Shown in pieces: positions 34,487-42,703 of a DNA stretch of 64,000 nucleotides. Position 1 is the first letter of the stretch. The number at the start of each line of letters is the position of its first letter. The notes under the pieces were generated by a model. It was not told the origin of the DNA. It saw nothing but the letters and a program-made list of their open reading frames with translations, and searched no databases. The stretch covers positions 3,241,776 through 3,305,775 of the forward strand of contig NZ_CP025746.1 in the NCBI RefSeq assembly GCF_004015185.1. The letters run 5' to 3'. Origin of the DNA: Clostridium manihotivorum (GTDB taxonomy: Bacteria > Bacillota > Clostridia > Clostridiales > Clostridiaceae). A program made the position numbers and the translations under genes.

Positions 34487-35887
34487 TTACATAACTTCTC
34501 TACTTGGAAGTTCAACAGTAAATATAGTCCCTTCATTTACCTTGCTTTCTACATATATTTTTCCGCCATGTGCTTCAACAAAAGCCTTTGTAATAGTAAG
34601 ACCTATACCAGAACCGCCAGTATTTTTATTTCTCGACAAGTCACTTCTGTAAAAACGTTCAAATATAAAGGGCAGATCTTTCTCAGGTATTCCTATACCG
34701 TTATCTATAACTTTGATAACTATATTTTGTCTTTTCTTTTCTAGTATGACATGTACTTTTCCATTTGGGTTTAAATATTTATAAGAATTTGAAAGCAAAT
34801 TATTCATTATTTGTTTGAATTTATCTTTATCTACCATTGAAGTTATTTCAGGGGTTATGCTGCTAGTTAACTCATAATTTTCTTTAATATAAAGAGGCTT
34901 AAAAGTATCTATAATTTTTTCTAATTCCTCTGATAGGTTAACCTTGCTTTTATTTAAATTTAGATTAGTCTGCTCAAGCTTTGCTAAGTTACGAAGATTG
35001 TCTACCATTTTTGTTAGTCTTTCAATTTCTTCATAAAAAGCTTCAAACCTTTCAGTAGTTGGTTCCCAGATACCATCCATAAAAGCTTCAATGTGAGTCT
35101 TAAGGGTAGTAAGCGGAGTTCTAAGTTCATGAGCCATGTCAGAAGTTAATCTTTTTCTGAGCATCTCTTGAGTTTTTAAAGTTTCTGCTAAATAGTTAAT
35201 GGAATTTGATAGCTCATCTATTTCTTTAGTATTTGTATTTACGTTAGCTCTTACTTCTAGGTCTCCAGTTCTCATTTTATTTGCCGTATCTGTAATTTCA
35301 ACAAGAGGTTTTGAAAGTTGTTTAGAGATAATTACACTGATAGCAAATCCGAAAGCCAATGCTGCAATAGCTGAAAGTATAAAGGAATGATTTAAGGTGC
35401 TTATAAATGTAACTGATGCAGAAGATAAATAAGAGGTTCCGAAGTATCCAATGATTATAGTACCTATATTTTCATTATTTACAATTAAAGGATGTTTTTC
35501 CTCATTATATTCACCTATATTCATTTCAGAAAAATTATGCATCATACCTCTCATCATATTTTCCATCATGGGGTTATGCTGCAAATGAGAATTTCCTGAA
35601 GTATATATTGTATTGTTGTTTAAATCTTTAACTTCAATATACATTTCCTGAAGCTGAGCATATCTTTGTATTTCATCAGTATCAATATCTGTCGGATTTT
35701 TTTTATTACTATATACATCATCTATTATTTTTACAGCATTATTTACTTTTGTCTTATGTTCATCTACTAAGTAATCTTTAAACTTTTTTCCTACCGTATA
35801 ATTTGATATAAGGCTTGCCAAAATGATTGAGCCTAAAACAGCAATGAGAAAACCTAAAGACAGCTTTTTCATTAAGGATGCTTTCAT
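34487..35887 (-). CDS. Sensor histidine kinase 2 with Met/His-rich sensor loop
   Basis: A 466-residue kinase: helices at about 5-25 and 165-185 flank an external sensor containing a cluster of Met and His (HLQHNPMMENMMRGMMHNF). Then come HAMP, H-box (SDMAHELRTP), and HATPase motifs (NNLLSNSYKY, DNGIGI, FERFYR, GSGIGLTI). The Met/His cluster resembles Cu(I)/Ag(I)-binding loops, so direct metal sensing is likely but inferred. GGAGGG lies 5 bases before the ATG at 35887. It is downstream of its regulator in one operon without a CTTCATA promoter. Confidence 0.92.
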   Translation of the reverse strand: MKASLMKKLSLGFLIAVLGSIILASLISNYTVGKKFKDYLVDEHKTKVNNAVKIIDDVYSNKKNPTDIDTDEIQRYAQLQEMYIEVKDLNNNTIYTSGNSHLQHNPMMENMMRGMMHNFSEMNIGEYNEEKHPLIVNNENIGTIIIGYFGTSYLSSASVTFISTLNHSFILSAIAALAFGFAISVIISKQLSKPLVEITDTANKMRTGDLEVRANVNTNTKEIDELSNSINYLAETLKTQEMLRKRLTSDMAHELRTPLTTLKTHIEAFMDGIWEPTTERFEAFYEEIERLTKMVDNLRNLAKLEQTNLNLNKSKVNLSEELEKIIDTFKPLYIKENYELTSSITPEITSMVDKDKFKQIMNNLLSNSYKYLNPNGKVHVILEKKRQNIVIKVIDNGIGIPEKDLPFIFERFYRSDLSRNKNTGGSGIGLTITKAFVEAHGGKIYVESKVNEGTIFTVELPSREVM

Positions 35888-35932
35888 TATTTCCCTCCAT
35901 TTCATTTTTCTAATCTAGCCTAGATAAACAGC

Positions 35933-36634
35933 TTAGCTCGGGATAAACTTATATCCCATTCCATAAACAGTTGTTATATATATTGGGTCTTTAGGATTAT
36001 CTTCTACCTTTTGGCGAATGTTTTTTATATAAGTGTCTACAGTTCTATCAAAGCCCTCATAATCCATTCCAAAAGCCTTTTCTACAAGTTGATCTCTTGA
36101 AAACACTTGACCAGGGTTAGTTAAGAGTATTGTTAAAACCTTAAACTCATTTGTTGTTAAGCCTACAGCTTTACCTTGTTTTTTTACTATCATTTTTTTC
36201 ACATCAACTTCTAAATCTCCGTGATTAAAGGTTAGAATGTCTGCCATAGGGGTAACATCTCTGTAGGCTCTTCTTAAGAGAGCCCTAACTCTTACTACAA
36301 GTTCTCGTGCACTAAAAGGCTTAGTTAAATAGTCATCTGCTCCAATAGATATTCCTTCTATTCTTTCATCTTCCTCGGCTTTTGCAGTAAGCATAATGAT
36401 AGGTACACTGGAAGTGGTTCTTATCTTACTGCACACTTCTTCACCAGTTATTTTAGGCATCATTAAATCTAAAACTATAAGATGAATATTTTCATTATTA
36501 AATATATTTAAAGCTTCTTCGCCGTCCTTAGCTGTAACTACTTCAAAACCTTCCTTTTCAAGATATGCTTTAACCACATCTACGATCTTTTGTTCATCAT
36601 CAACAACTAGTATTTTAAATTCATTACTCATCAT
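35933..36634 (-). CDS. OmpR/PhoB-family response regulator 2
   Basis: A 233-residue regulator: receiver domain with DDE, phosphoacceptor Asp56 in VLDLMMP, LTAK and KPF, then a winged helix whose recognition helix (GFDRTVDTYIKNIRQK) nearly equals that of regulator 1. GAGGTG precedes adjacent ATG codons at 36634 and 36631. It is 45 bp upstream of the Met-rich sensor kinase gene. Its own promoter has a TATAAT but only a degenerate half box, so it is probably expressed constitutively and could be the master activator of the regulon. Confidence 0.93.
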   Translation of the reverse strand: MMSNEFKILVVDDEQKIVDVVKAYLEKEGFEVVTAKDGEEALNIFNNENIHLIVLDLMMPKITGEEVCSKIRTTSSVPIIMLTAKAEEDERIEGISIGADDYLTKPFSARELVVRVRALLRRAYRDVTPMADILTFNHGDLEVDVKKMIVKKQGKAVGLTTNEFKVLTILLTNPGQVFSRDQLVEKAFGMDYEGFDRTVDTYIKNIRQKVEDNPKDPIYITTVYGMGYKFIPS

Positions 36635-36683
36635 ATCACCTCTAACTACAAATATTGTGATTTTATTATAGTTTATACTTATT

Positions 36684-36717
36684 AAAAAAACTAGGGAGCT
36701 AGCTCTCTAGTTTTTTT
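36684..36717 (-). terminator. Terminator of SHOCT mini-protein 4
   Basis: ACTAG-GAGCTAGCTC-CTAGT palindrome flanked by seven A and seven T; it overlaps the end of the gene. Confidence 0.85.
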
Positions 36718-36958
36718 GTGAAAGAATTGTTCTTCTTCTTATATATTCTTCTTCGCTAATTTCACCTCTAGCAAATCTTTCATTAAGTATTCTCATATTA
36801 TCCTCGGATTTATTAGTATAGCTTTTAAATAGTTTCACAGCCAGAACTACTAAACCTATGAATACTAGTAATCTAAATCCCATAGCTAAGAACATCCAGG
36901 TATAACTTAGAGGACCTGCAGAACCAAAACCGTATCCTCCAAAACCACCACAAAACAT
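36707..36958 (-). CDS. SHOCT mini-protein 4
   Basis: An 83-residue protein: Gly/Phe-rich start (MFCGGFGGYGFGSAGP) with one Cys, membrane helix (about 25-46), and SHOCT domain (ILNERFARGEISEEEYIRRR). It differs from mini-proteins 1 and 3 by using Phe/Cys instead of Met at the N-terminus. AAAGGAGG precedes the ATG. Promoter P22 controls it; the leader (36959-37045) contains a possible 14-codon frame (MRRASGFKLLCASD) that ends just before the ribosome site. Confidence 0.83.
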   Translation of the reverse strand: MFCGGFGGYGFGSAGPLSYTWMFLAMGFRLLVFIGLVVLAVKLFKSYTNKSEDNMRILNERFARGEISEEEYIRRRTILSQKN

Positions 36959-37050
36959 AATTTAATTCCTCCTTTTAGTCGGAAGCACAGAGCAGTTTGA
37001 AACCACTCGCTCTCCTCATTTGATTAAATCGAATATCTCTTATGTAACTA

Positions 37051-37083
37051 ATTATATAGAGAAACTATGGAGGAATTATGAAG
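37051..37083 (-). promoter_or_regulatory. Regulon promoter P22 (tandem CTTCATA box)
   Basis: Minus strand: CTTCATA-N4-CTCCATA, 9 bases, TATAAT; drives SHOCT mini-protein 4. Confidence 0.78.
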
Positions 37084-37121
37084 AAGTTAATATTTTATGA
37101 ACCTTATTAAAATCTATTTTT

Positions 37122-37154
37122 CTTCATATTGTCTTTATATTAATATTATAGAAT
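37122..37154 (+). promoter_or_regulatory. Regulon promoter P23 (tandem CTTCATA box)
   Basis: CTTCATA-N4-CTTTATA, 9 bases, TAGAAT; drives the His-rich membrane protein at 37208. Confidence 0.7.
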
Positions 37155-37207
37155 TTGAACATAAGATATTTGATTTTAAAATTATCTATTATGCAGGAGG
37201 AACATTT

Positions 37208-37504
37208 ATGAATTGTCACGGAAACAACAAGGAAAATCACAAAGGTCATAATCATAGTCCATTAAAGCATATGCTTCATATGATTCTCTGCTGTGGACTA
37301 CCTATAGTTATTGTAGGGTTTCTACCATTAATATCAAGAATAAGTCCAAACGCTGGAAGCTTTGTGTCAAAGATAGTACCATTTCTATGCCCGATAATGA
37401 TGATTGGAATGATACCAATGATGTTTGGTGGCAATAAAAAATCAAGTTGTTGTGAAAATAAAGATGAAACTAAAGCACTTGAGCTAAATAAACCTGTTGA
37501 ATAG
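37208..37504 (+). CDS. Small His/Cys-rich membrane protein
   Basis: A 98-residue protein: His-rich start (MNCHGNNKENHKGHNH), two membrane helices (about 20-42 and 52-74) with CC at the first, and a tail with CC (SSCCENKDE). It resembles short His-rich membrane proteins (DUF2933-like) found beside copper genes, but the family assignment is tentative. The ATG at 37208 has CAGGAGG 8 bases upstream. Promoter P23 controls it. Confidence 0.75.
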   Translation: MNCHGNNKENHKGHNHSPLKHMLHMILCCGLPIVIVGFLPLISRISPNAGSFVSKIVPFLCPIMMIGMIPMMFGGNKKSSCCENKDETKALELNKPVE

Positions 37505-37560
37505 CTAATCCATAATGTACAAAAGATTCCTGTAATCCCTTAAATATAGCTATATTTAAT

Positions 37561-37600
37561 AAGCCTGTCAGCTTCTATTAAGGAAGCGACAGGCTTTAAT
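37561..37600. terminator. Terminator between the His-rich gene and the chemoreceptor
   Basis: AAGCCTGTC/GACAGGCTT stem extended by GCTTC/GAAGC, serving convergent genes. Confidence 0.8.
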
Positions 37601-37621
37601 TAATTTTATATTCTTGATTTC

Positions 37622-39316
37622 TTATACTTTAAAATATTCAACCATAGAATTTAGAGTTTCTGTCATGCTGGCAAGAGTTTCAGATGTTGAAGTAATCTCT
37701 TCTGTAACAGCTATTTGTTCCTCAATATTAGAGTTTATCTCTTGGGATACCGTAGACAACAATTGAACATTATTTACTATATTGTTCATATTTTGTGATA
37801 TATTCCCCGTTGATAAAGCTTGGTTGCTTACTTGGGTAAATATTTTTTCAAAGCTGCTAACTAAAGTGTTCATATTTTCTATTATTAAATTAATTTGACT
37901 TTCTGCATCATTTGCTACTGTAGTACCTTCTTTAACTTTAGACTCTGTGATCAATATATTTTTTACGGCAATATCTGTTTTAGATTTTACTTCAGAAATC
38001 ATATTTTCTATACTGTTTGCTGCAGATGCACTTTCTTCTGCAAGCTTTTTTACCTGTTCAGCAACTACAGAGAATCCCTTACCTTGCTCGCCAGCTCTAG
38101 CAGCTTCAATAGCAGCATTTAGAGCTAACATATTAGTTTGCTTAGCAATATTACTAATCATGGAAGTTATATCACCTATTTTATTTGATAATGTATATAA
38201 ATCGCTTATTGTACTTTTAACTTCCTTTGTTGCATTTTCAATATGGTTTATTGCTGAAACTGTTATATCAACAGATTGTTTACCTTTATTAGCATGCTCT
38301 CTAAAGGTAAGTGAATTATTCTTAGCTTCTTCTGTAAGATTGGAAACCTTACTTGAGCTTAGAGTTATAGCTTCAAGATTGGTATTTACATCTTCCACGG
38401 AGGTGGCAATATCTTGCATATTGTCTGAAACATTTATAATTTTTGTACCTATTTCGTTTGTTGAACTACTTACACTTTCTAGAGCAGATGCAAGCTGATC
38501 ACTACCGATATTAACCTCTAAAGATGTTGCTTTAATTTTAGCAACAATTCCTTTAAGTCTTATGCCCGTGGTATTTAATGCATTTGTCAGTATTCCTAGC
38601 TCATCTTTTGATTTTAATATGAGACTATCAGTTAAATCACCATTCGCTAAGTTTTTAGCAAAAGATATACTCTTCTGAAGTGGCTTAATGATAGAAGAAG
38701 ATATAATAACTGTTAAGATTATGCTTAAGACTAAAGCAATAATACTAATTAAAATAACGAACTTAGTTATATCAGTATAGATTTTCATGCTATCATTATG
38801 CTTTTGTTCAGATACTTCAATGCTGCTTTCGGCAATATTAACTATTTCATTTTCTATATTTTTAAATAAATTAGCATTATTATTTGAAAGAGCCAATGCT
38901 TCATCATTTTGATTGTTCATACTTTTTTCTATAAGTTCTTGCTGTTTTTTTCTAACAGTATTAACATTTTGAATTAATGAATCTATTTTATCCTTGTTAC
39001 TGGAATGAGGAAGCTCTTTATACATATTAAGATTTTTAATAATCCCTTCATCGTAAGCCTCATCAATATGCATTACATGCTCTTTTTTCTCTTCTAAGGT
39101 TGAAGCTAAAAGCACATTTTTTTCAGCTCTTTGTACTCTAGCAACATTAAACTGGGCATCTTTTATGTAGTTAACAGCATTTACCTGTTTGTACATATCT
39201 TCTACATTATGATTTATTTCACCTATTTCGTATAATCCTAAGGTTGCTAATAGAGCCATTAGAAGTAATGGAGCTCCAAAACCAAGGAATAATTTTTTTC
39301 GAATAGTAAACTTCAT
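37622..39316 (-). CDS. Methyl-accepting chemotaxis protein 1
   Basis: A 564-residue receptor: helix (10-30), four-helix-bundle ligand domain (about 35-185), helix (188-210), HAMP, and signalling domain with the hairpin tip block [34 protein letters not shown]. It should signal to CheA/CheW. TTGGAGG lies 10 bases before the ATG at 39316. It is 27 bp downstream of a Spo0E-like gene on the same strand and shares promoter P24, tying motility to the metal regulon. The ligand is unknown. Confidence 0.93.
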   Translation of the reverse strand: MKFTIRKKLFLGFGAPLLLMALLATLGLYEIGEINHNVEDMYKQVNAVNYIKDAQFNVARVQRAEKNVLLASTLEEKKEHVMHIDEAYDEGIIKNLNMYKELPHSSNKDKIDSLIQNVNTVRKKQQELIEKSMNNQNDEALALSNNNANLFKNIENEIVNIAESSIEVSEQKHNDSMKIYTDITKFVILISIIALVLSIILTVIISSSIIKPLQKSISFAKNLANGDLTDSLILKSKDELGILTNALNTTGIRLKGIVAKIKATSLEVNIGSDQLASALESVSSSTNEIGTKIINVSDNMQDIATSVEDVNTNLEAITLSSSKVSNLTEEAKNNSLTFREHANKGKQSVDITVSAINHIENATKEVKSTISDLYTLSNKIGDITSMISNIAKQTNMLALNAAIEAARAGEQGKGFSVVAEQVKKLAEESASAANSIENMISEVKSKTDIAVKNILITESKVKEGTTVANDAESQINLIIENMNTLVSSFEKIFTQVSNQALSTGNISQNMNNIVNNVQLLSTVSQEINSNIEEQIAVTEEITSTSETLASMTETLNSMVEYFKV

Positions 39317-39343
39317 ATATAATTCCTCCAATATTAAATATAA

Positions 39344-39511
39344 TTATCCACACTTTTGATTATAATAAATTATTATTAGCTTGTCTAATTTCTGGCTCAC
39401 CTGAACTATTTCGTCGCTTTGTTTAAGATTATTTTCTAGAATTAGACTTTCAAGCTTTTGTCTTAACGAATCAATTTTTTCATGTAAACTGGTATCATAG
39501 TTAGATTTCAC
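39344..39511 (-). CDS. Spo0E-like aspartyl-phosphate phosphatase
   Basis: A 55-residue helical-hairpin protein with the Spo0E signature: LRQKLESLI, then VSQKLDKLIIIYY (the SQxLD core). Spo0E proteins remove phosphate from Spo0A~P and delay sporulation. The start is likely the GTG at 39511 because GGGAGGA lies 8 bases before it. It is first in an operon with the chemoreceptor, under promoter P24, so the regulon may hold back sporulation. Confidence 0.85.
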   Translation of the reverse strand: MKSNYDTSLHEKIDSLRQKLESLILENNLKQSDEIVQVSQKLDKLIIIYYNQKCG

Positions 39512-39567
39512 CCCATATTCCTCCCTATGTAGATACATTATTTTATGAAATTTCTTAATAAAATAAA

Positions 39568-39600
39568 AGTGTACATATAAATTGTGGAGGAAATGTGGAG
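39568..39600 (-). promoter_or_regulatory. Regulon promoter P24 (tandem box)
   Basis: Minus strand: CTCCACA-N4-CTCCACA (two equal repeats), 9 bases, TACACT; drives the Spo0E-chemoreceptor operon. Confidence 0.68.
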
Positions 39601-39643
39601 AAATAGCATCCTAAATACATTTATGTATAAAAATAAACTCATG

Positions 39644-39682
39644 TTTATAAGAAACAGGTATTCTAGACCTGTTTCTTATAAA
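39644..39682 (-). terminator. Hairpin at the end of the DUF1461 gene
   Basis: TTTATAAGAAACAGGT/ACCTGTTTCTTATAAA stem, 7-base loop; overlaps the gene end. T tract is weak. Confidence 0.6.
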
Positions 39683-40334
39683 GTAGTTTTTTATGAAGTA
39701 ATCTTAAGAATATAATGCTTAAGATTATTAAGATAACAATTAATAAAGCAGAATGATAGAAAAATTCTTGAGGTAATATATTTATGATTGGATCTATTTC
39801 AGGGTCAAACTGCCAATAATCATTTCTAAAAAATATTTTATGAAATATTACAAAAGCTTTATCAAAATTAATAATTAAGGCAGCTGATAGGGTTGCTGGA
39901 AGCAATACCAGCATTAAAGAAGTCTGTCTAATGAAGTTGAAATTTCTACGTTTGATATTAAGTGTTAAACCTATAGCACTAATTATGAAAAGCATATCTA
40001 TAGAAGTAAAAATTCTCTTAACATCTTTAAAATGAATTTGTCCATACTTTGAATAAGGTATAGAGGGTAGCTTAAATTCTTGTTGAATTGGGCTTAATAA
40101 GTAGTTAATAACATAATTATAATTTTCTACTATTTCACTTCTGCTAAAGCCTGATTGTTTTTCAATGTTTAGATATTGGATATCAAAATAATATAAAGGC
40201 TTGAACATTAATGTTAACTTTACTGATACTAAAATTATTGATAAGGATAAAGCTAGAGCAAGTAATATTTGAAGTATCTTATGCTCTTTTCTGGTATTTC
40301 CATTAATGGCATACACATAATTAGGGTGATTCAT
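39663..40334 (-). CDS. TIGR01906/DUF1461-family membrane protein
   Basis: A 223-residue protein with four to five helices and the family blocks FDIQYLNIEKQSGFSR, NYNYVINYLL and FHKIFFRNDYWQFDPEID. Function is unknown; the large external segment between helices 1 and 2 carries the conserved residues. The ATG has AGGTT only as a weak ribosome site. Promoter P25, with two perfect CTTCATA repeats, controls it. Confidence 0.85.
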   Translation of the reverse strand: MNHPNYVYAINGNTRKEHKILQILLALALSLSIILVSVKLTLMFKPLYYFDIQYLNIEKQSGFSRSEIVENYNYVINYLLSPIQQEFKLPSIPYSKYGQIHFKDVKRIFTSIDMLFIISAIGLTLNIKRRNFNFIRQTSLMLVLLPATLSAALIINFDKAFVIFHKIFFRNDYWQFDPEIDPIINILPQEFFYHSALLIVILIILSIIFLRLLHKKLLYKKQV

Positions 40335-40374
40335 TTTTTAACCTCCGATAGATATATTTTGGTCTATAGCAACT

Positions 40375-40407
40375 ATTATAAAGAAGATTTATGAAGACCG
40401 TATGAAG
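40375..40407 (-). promoter_or_regulatory. Regulon promoter P25 (tandem CTTCATA box)
   Basis: Minus strand: CTTCATA-N4-CTTCATA, 9 bases, TATAAT; drives the DUF1461 gene. Confidence 0.8.
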
Positions 40408-40470
40408 TAATTATAGTAAAGCTATTGCAACATAGGAATTAACTATAAATCTTTTTTGCAAAAAGTATTT

Positions 40471-40503
40471 CTCCATAATTGCTTCACAATTTGGGGTTAT
40501 ATT
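40471..40503 (+). promoter_or_regulatory. Regulon promoter P26 (tandem box)
   Basis: CTCCATA-N4-CTTCACA, 9 bases, TATATT; drives the HMA-like and YHS genes. Confidence 0.7.
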
Positions 40504-40533
40504 TTTATTAAAGAAAGCAGGGAGGAGATCAAA

Positions 40534-40764
40534 ATGAAAAGAAATGCATTGAAATTTAAAGAGGACAATATCCTTTGTTATAGATGTGTTATAAATGCAT
40601 CAAAAGCAATCAGTCATATACCAACTGTCGAAGAATTTAGTATTGATATTAATACAAAGGTAATTGAAGTTATATATAAGAATAATAGAATATCAAAAGA
40701 AGAGATACGTGATATTATTAATGATTCTATAACTAGTGGAAAGGTGAGAATAATATTAAATTAA
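40534..40764 (+). CDS. HMA-like metal-binding protein
   Basis: A 76-residue soluble protein with the beta-alpha-beta-beta-alpha-beta pattern of HMA domains and a CxxC (ILCYRCVINASKAI) at the first loop-helix. The usual GMTC start is lost, so metal choice may differ from CopZ. The ATG at 40534 has GGGAGGAG 8 bases upstream. It precedes the YHS-domain gene by 40 bp on the same strand, under promoter P26, suggesting they share metal cargo. Confidence 0.75.
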   Translation: MKRNALKFKEDNILCYRCVINASKAISHIPTVEEFSIDINTKVIEVIYKNNRISKEEIRDIINDSITSGKVRIILN

Positions 40765-40804
40765 AAAATAAAATTTAAGATAGAAATAGAAGGAGTGTTA
40801 TGTA

Positions 40805-41146
40805 ATGGAATTTATACTAAATAACTGGATATATATTTTATTTGCTGGTTTAATGGTGTTTATGATGGTTAAAGGAGGCGGATGCTGCGGAGGACATTCT
40901 CATGAGGCTCACTCAACCAGTGGACATTCTCACGGGGGAGGATGCTGCAGCGGAGGCTCTGAGCACAATCATAATGGTGAATATAGTCAGCAAACAAACC
41001 AATTGAATGCTGTGAAAGACCCAATATGCGGCATGACAGTAAATCCTGATACTGCGATAAAACAAACAATTAATGGGCAAACCTATTACTTCTGCAGTGA
41101 GTACTGTAGAAAAGAGTTTATAAGAAAACATAGTATAAGTGTTTGA
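40805..41146 (+). CDS. YHS-domain membrane protein with Cys/His-rich linker
   Basis: A 113-residue protein: membrane helix (about 6-24), a Gly/Cys/His/Ser linker (GGGCCGGHSHEAHSTSGHSH, then CCSGG) and a C-terminal YHS/TRASH metal-binding domain (DPICGMTVNPDTA, then YYFCSEYC). YHS domains bind copper or similar soft metals and occur in P-type ATPases and monooxygenases. AGAAGGAG precedes the ATG. It follows the HMA-like gene. Confidence 0.88.
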   Translation: MEFILNNWIYILFAGLMVFMMVKGGGCCGGHSHEAHSTSGHSHGGGCCSGGSEHNHNGEYSQQTNQLNAVKDPICGMTVNPDTAIKQTINGQTYYFCSEYCRKEFIRKHSISV

Positions 41147-41212
41147 GGAGTTCATCACACAAAGCTCATAAAATACATAGTATAATATAAAATGTATTTT
41201 TAGGAGGTAGCA

Positions 41213-41893
41213 ATGAATTATCCTTATGAACGATTTCCTTATTATTGCTGGTATAATTCTATGTCTAATTTTGATGATGATATAACTGAAAGAACTGAGC
41301 CATTAGAAAGACTATCAGAAACCTCAATCAATTGTCTAAAAATCGGAGACATAGCACCTGATTTTAGTCTAGAAGGTGTTTTAGCTGGAGAGAGAATTAA
41401 GATAAATTTTAATGAGCAAAAGGGAAGATGGGCAGTAGTATTTTTCTATGCATCTGATTTTACTTTTGTTTGACCTACAGAGCTTGCAGCAGTTGCTGAA
41501 AAAATTAATGAATTTAAGGCATTAAATACAGCGATATTTGGAATAAGCACTGATAGTATATATTCACACAAGGTATTTACACAAGTTTCGCCATCAGGAA
41601 GAAAAGTTAATTTTCCTCTTTTATCAGATAGACCTCAGGAAATATCTAAAAAGTATGGTGTTTTAAATGAAAAAGAGGGATTCACTTATAGAGCTACTTT
41701 TATAGTAGACCCAGAAGGCATTATTCAAGCCATATTTATAAATCCACAATCTGTAGGTAGAAATATTAATGAGATTATAAGAATTATTCAAGCGCTTCAG
41801 TATAGTAAAAAGACTAATCTAGCAATTCCAGCAAACTGGCAAAGTGGTCAGCCAGGAATAGAAAGAGATTGGAATATGGTTGGAAAATACTAA
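41213..41893 (+). CDS. Selenocysteine-containing peroxiredoxin (UGA read as Sec)
   Basis: The frame runs for 226 codons if the TGA at 41471-41473 is read as selenocysteine. That codon sits exactly at the peroxidatic position: DFTFV-U-PTE, where other peroxiredoxins have Cys. Upstream is GDIAPDFSLEG, downstream LLSDRPQEISKKYGV, YRATFIVDPEG and a typical AhpC-like end (IPANWQSGQPG), so the gene is intact. It reduces peroxides with thiol partners. An N-terminal Tyr/Pro-rich extension of about 45 residues is unusual. TTAGGAGG precedes the ATG. A candidate SECIS follows the UGA. The genome must encode SelA/SelB elsewhere. Confidence 0.92.
41471..41503 (+). promoter_or_regulatory. UGA selenocysteine codon and candidate bacterial SECIS
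   Basis: Seventeen bases after the in-frame UGA lies a small stem CAGC-AGTT-GCTG, extended by TT/AA with a bulged G. The loop contains GU, as in bacterial SECIS elements read by SelB. Confidence 0.65.
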
Positions 41894-41914
41894 AATATAC
41901 TTAAAAAGTAATAT

Positions 41915-41979
41915 AGCTTATATATCCTATAAACTAATTATGTAAGATAGAAAGTTTATCAGGATATATAAGCTGTTTT
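41915..41979. terminator. Bidirectional terminator after the selenoprotein gene
   Basis: Inverted repeat AGCTTATATATCCT with ATAAACT/AGTTTAT, then five T; also serves the convergent gene at 41979. Confidence 0.82.
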
Positions 41980-42542
41980 TAATATGAACTTAGAGCCCTT
42001 TGAAATGCTTGAAGATGATTTTGGGAAGCATTTCGCAGCCTTGTGAAAACTGTCTTTACATCACTTGGAATGTCCTGTTTTAGGAATCTTTCGTACATAG
42101 CGATGTTTTCAATTTCGCCTTTAACTCCATTTTCAAGACTCTCTTTTATACTAGTTGGTGTTTTAATGTAGTTCTTTGAATTATCTTCAGGAAGAGCAAC
42201 ATTGTACTTGGTAAACAGCGGAGTTAAGGCGTTAATGTGAGTTACTTCCGCACTAATAATATTAATAAATGGTCGCTGCTGACCAAACTTTTCTACTACT
42301 AGTGAGTATTTTGCCTTTGCGAGATATTCATCTTGAATTGCATAAGTTAGCATGTCAGCTAGGGTTAGATCTGTATCTGCTTTTGCAGCTTCTGCACCTA
42401 TAAGATTGCTAGTTGTAGAAGGTACAAATTTGCTTAAATTTGTTAGAGTTTTTGCCTCAACTGTGTAAAAATTCATTTCAGTCATAAAACTACTAAGCAC
42501 AAATACTGTTACAAAAGTAATAAAACCAAATTTTCTTTTCAT
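41979..42542 (-). CDS. Exported ferritin-like DUF2202 protein, copy 1
   Basis: A 187-residue protein: signal peptide (1-30), then a DUF2202 ferritin-like four-helix domain with DMLTYAIQDEYLAKAKY, SAEVTHINAL, GEIENIAMYERFL and ASQNHLQAF; spaced Glu and His could form a di-iron or other metal site. The ATG at 42542 has AAGGAG 7 bases upstream. A close paralogue lies at 61762. Function is unknown; oxygen or peroxide detoxification is possible outside the cell. Confidence 0.87.
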   Translation of the reverse strand: MKRKFGFITFVTVFVLSSFMTEMNFYTVEAKTLTNLSKFVPSTTSNLIGAEAAKADTDLTLADMLTYAIQDEYLAKAKYSLVVEKFGQQRPFINIISAEVTHINALTPLFTKYNVALPEDNSKNYIKTPTSIKESLENGVKGEIENIAMYERFLKQDIPSDVKTVFTRLRNASQNHLQAFQRALSSY

Positions 42543-42634
42543 AGCTTTTCTCCTTTTTATATGTAAATTTAATAACATTATTAGTATGCTGCAAATTAAA
42601 ACTTGAATGTATGGTAAATATTAAACTAAAAATA

Positions 42635-42688
42635 AAAAACTACGACAATGAAAGAGAAAAAATTTCATTGTCGTAGTTTTTTATTTTT
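42635..42688. terminator. Bidirectional terminator by the rhodanese gene
   Basis: Nineteen-bp stem AAAAACTACGACAATGAAA with 9-base loop and T runs. Confidence 0.9.
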
Positions 42689-42703
42689 AAATTATTTCTT
42701 TAA

